A stretch of 9,216 nt of DNA. Source: Methanobacteriota archaeon (GTDB taxonomy: Archaea; Halobacteriota; Methanosarcinia; Methanosarcinales; Methanosarcinaceae). Below, piece by piece: positions 7,250 through 9,216 of the stretch (position 1 is its first letter; every line of letters begins with the position of its first letter). The stretch covers positions 1 to 9,216 of the forward strand of contig JAUPKV010000437.1 of NCBI GenBank assembly GCA_030837265.1. The letters are read 5' to 3'. The translations under genes were made by a program, and so were the position numbers. Below the pieces are notes generated by a model, which did no database searches, was not told where the DNA came from, and worked only from the letters and a program-made list of their open reading frames with translations.

Positions 7250-7942
7250 TTGTACATGAGCAGGGCAAGCTTGAAGCCTGAAGCTGCAGCAAATAAGGAG
7301 TTCTGGAAGCTTGCTATGGATTTAGGAGACAATTACAGGATTCATCGCGCCATATGGTTACTGTTTGCAAAAGATCCAGACAAAAAGAGGGATTTTTTGT
7401 ACAGACAGGATGAAAAAGGCGGCTTCCCTTCGTTTTATATTGTCTCGGAGCATGCACCTGAAAAGAATTCTGATTTATGGAGCATCGAATCAAAAAAGTA
7501 CACCCCTTCTCTTTTTCCAGGGCAGAAACTCGTTTTCTCATTGCGTGCCAATCCTATTGTTACAAGATGGGATGATAATGGAAAACATCAGCGACATGAT
7601 GTTGTTATGGACGCGAAGACCAGGATGGAAAAAGAAGGTATTCCAGAAAACAGGAGACCTCAAGTTACTGATATTGTCCAGAAAGAGGGAGTTGAATGGC
7701 TCAAGAAGAAAGGAGAAATCAATGGGTTTGAGGTTTCAGAAGGGCAGGTGATTGCCACGGGGTACTGTTGTAACAGGTTCTTTAAGCCTAAAGGAAAGCA
7801 CAGTGTAAATATAAGTACCATTGATTTTTCCGGAATATTAACCGTAACAAATACTGAAGCTTTTACCGATGCGCTCTACAGGGGGATAGGTCCGGCAAAG
7901 AGCTTCGGATGCGGGTTGATGCTTGTCCGTCCTGCAAGATAA
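7250..7942 (+). CDS. cas6e: Cas6e (CasE/Cse3), pre-crRNA endoribonuclease
   Basis: This 230-residue RAMP endonuclease cleaves CRISPR repeats on the 3' side of their hairpin and stays bound to the crRNA 3' end. Y29 and H32 in YRIHRAIW match the Tyr-x-x-His catalytic pair known from Thermus Cas6e (Y23, H26; H20 in E. coli). RANPIVTR in the middle and the glycine-rich C-terminus GIGPAKSFGCGLMLV (from residue 212) are family signatures. I chose the TTG at 7250: the encoded MYMSRASL matches the MYLS-type start of Cas6e proteins, and GGGGGA is well spaced for it but too far from ATG 7256. It follows cas5e by 3 nt. Presence of the I-E-specific nuclease predicts a hairpin-forming I-E type repeat in the array, which is outside the window. 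Confidence 0.95.
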   Translation: MYMSRASLKPEAAANKEFWKLAMDLGDNYRIHRAIWLLFAKDPDKKRDFLYRQDEKGGFPSFYIVSEHAPEKNSDLWSIESKKYTPSLFPGQKLVFSLRANPIVTRWDDNGKHQRHDVVMDAKTRMEKEGIPENRRPQVTDIVQKEGVEWLKKKGEINGFEVSEGQVIATGYCCNRFFKPKGKHSVNISTIDFSGILTVTNTEAFTDALYRGIGPAKSFGCGLMLVRPAR

Positions 7943-7953
7943 TATGGACTTAC

Positions 7954-7960
7954 GTGGGGA
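7954..7960 (+). promoter_or_regulatory. Ribosome binding site of cas1
   Basis: GTGGGGA lies 8 nt before ATG 7969. Upstream in-frame extension to 7909 would overlap cas6e and has no matching ribosome binding site. Confidence 0.5.
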
Positions 7961-7968
7961 ATATCAAT

Positions 7969-8753
7969 ATGCTTCCAAAGCTGAAACCGATTACGATAAA
8001 AGAGAGATTTTCCTTATTGTTTCTGGAAAGGGGAGAACTTGATGTTATAGACGGAGCCTTTGTCCTGGTAGACAAAAACGGTGTCCGAACCCAGGTACCA
8101 GTTGGAGGAATTGCATGCCTGATGCTTGAACCGGGAAGCCGTGTATCGCATGCAGCAGCAGTTCTTGCAGCTCAGGTTGGCTGTCTCCTGATCTGGGTTG
8201 GGGAAGCCGGAGTCAGACTTTATTCTGCCGGTCAGCCGGGTGGAGCAAGGGCAGACCGTTTGCTTTATCAGGCACAGCTTGCCCTGAATGACGAGGCACG
8301 AAGAAAAGTAGTCCGAAAAATGTATGAGATTCGCTTCAATGAAATACTGTCGGAGGACTACAGCGTAGAACAAATGAGGGGAATTGAGGGATCAAGGGTA
8401 AAAAAACTATATGAGGTTCTGGCGGAGAGAGCTGGGATAAAATGGAATGGCCGCTACTACGATTATACGGATTGGGATGTCGGTGACCTGCAAAACAAAT
8501 GTTTGAGCTCTGCTACTTCCTGCCTTTACGGAGTTACCGAAGCGGCAGTACTTGCAGCTGGCTATTCTCCTGCAATCGGATTCATCCATACTGGAAAGCC
8601 ACGGTCTTTTGTTTATGATGTTGCTGATCTTTTTAAGTTTGAGACCGTTGTGCCTTTAGCTTTTCAGGTGGCAGCCGGAAACCCTTCAAACCCTGAGAGG
8701 GCCGTAAGGATTGCCTGCAGGGATGTATTCAGGGAAACAAGGCTGCTGAAAAA

Positions 8754-8757
<4 letters not shown>
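7969..8757 (+). CDS. cas1: Cas1e integrase, main frame (interrupted before its C-terminal tail)
   Basis: Cas1 is the integrase that, with Cas2, inserts new spacers at the leader end of the array. From ATG 7969 the frame encodes 262 residues, with close matches to E. coli Cas1 throughout: IDGAFVLVDKNGVRTQVPVG, then SHAAAVLAAQVG, then WVGEAGVRLYSAGQPGGARAD. The metal ligands are E140 in RGIEGSRV, H207 in FIHTGKP and D220 (with D217 nearby), matching E. coli E141, H208, D221 and D218. The frame ends ...RETRLLKK then TAA at 8755-8757, directly after six A residues (8749-8754). E. coli Cas1 has 305 residues; about 40 are missing here and are encoded intact in the -1 frame (see next entry). The catalytic core is complete. 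The product may be truncated, or made full-length by frameshifting, or the stop may be a sequence error. Confidence 0.95.
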
Positions 8758-9165
<408 letters not shown>

Positions 9166-9173
9166 GTCTTGAG

Positions 9174-9208
9174 AATGTATGAGTATCAGAAACTCAATTT
9201 TATACATT
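9174..9208 (+). other. Imperfect hairpin after cas2, possible terminator or leader element
   Basis: AATGTA-TGAGT (9174-9184) can pair with ACTCA (9192-9196) and TACATT (9203-9208), with a 6-nt bulge at 9197-9202 that contains TTTT. This 50-nt tail is otherwise featureless and AT-rich. It could end the cas transcript (archaeal ends are T-rich) or belong to the leader of an array to the right. Confidence 0.25.
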
Positions 9209-9216
9209 TATTTCAA

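Noticed and set aside
7365..7751. Plus-strand 128-codon frame inside cas6e (also 6120-6338 inside cas7e)
   Set aside because: It is an out-of-frame shadow of conserved Cas6e sequence; composition is atypical of protein and no start signal is present.
7909..7968. Upstream in-frame extension of cas1 from ATG 7909
   Set aside because: It overlaps the conserved end of cas6e, adds 20 non-homologous residues, and GTGGGGA at 7954-7960 points to ATG 7969.
8014..8373. Minus-strand 119-codon frame opposite cas1
   Set aside because: It is fully contained in conserved cas1, and the peptide shows no domain features.

Overview
The window carries an almost complete type I-E CRISPR-Cas locus in canonical order on the + strand: cas3, cas8e (cse1), cse2, cas7e, cas5e, cas6e, cas1, cas2. 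A divergent partial gene at the left edge encodes the N-terminal ligand-binding (CARF) half of a Csa3-like regulator. The CRISPR array is not in the window; it probably lies beyond the right edge or elsewhere.

The organism is most likely an archaeon, probably a methanogen of the Methanosarcina type. The reasons are a Csa3-like regulator (a largely archaeal family), an archaeal-style purine/TATA promoter element before cas3, strong GGAGG- or GGGG-type ribosome binding sites inside the operon, and moderately low GC with high AT between genes. This is inference; no rRNA or housekeeping marker is present.

Layout: 1-301 (minus) Csa3 N-terminus; 302-468 AT-rich divergent promoter region with candidate TATA boxes for both directions and inverted AATGT motifs around the cas3 TATA box; 469-3231 cas3 nuclease-helicase; 3228-7942 the five Cascade subunits, overlapping or separated by 3 to 35 nt; 7969-9165 the Cas1-Cas2 adaptation module; 9166-9216 an AT-rich tail with an imperfect hairpin. 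The genes look like one transcription unit. Cascade (Cas8e, Cse2, Cas7e, Cas5e, Cas6e) processes crRNA and finds targets, Cas3 degrades them, and Cas1-Cas2 captures new spacers. Csa3 could gate transcription.

The most notable observation is in cas1. The main reading frame stops at 8757 after 262 codons, inside a run of six A residues plus TAA. The expected Cas1e C-terminal tail (41 codons, ending in the conserved DAGHRP-type terminus that overlaps cas2) continues intact in the -1 frame. This is a one-base deletion (real or a sequencing error) or a frameshift that yields two forms of Cas1. The missing tail is the part that in E. coli helps sense the PAM on the incoming prespacer and contacts Cas2, so a translational switch here would be functionally meaningful.
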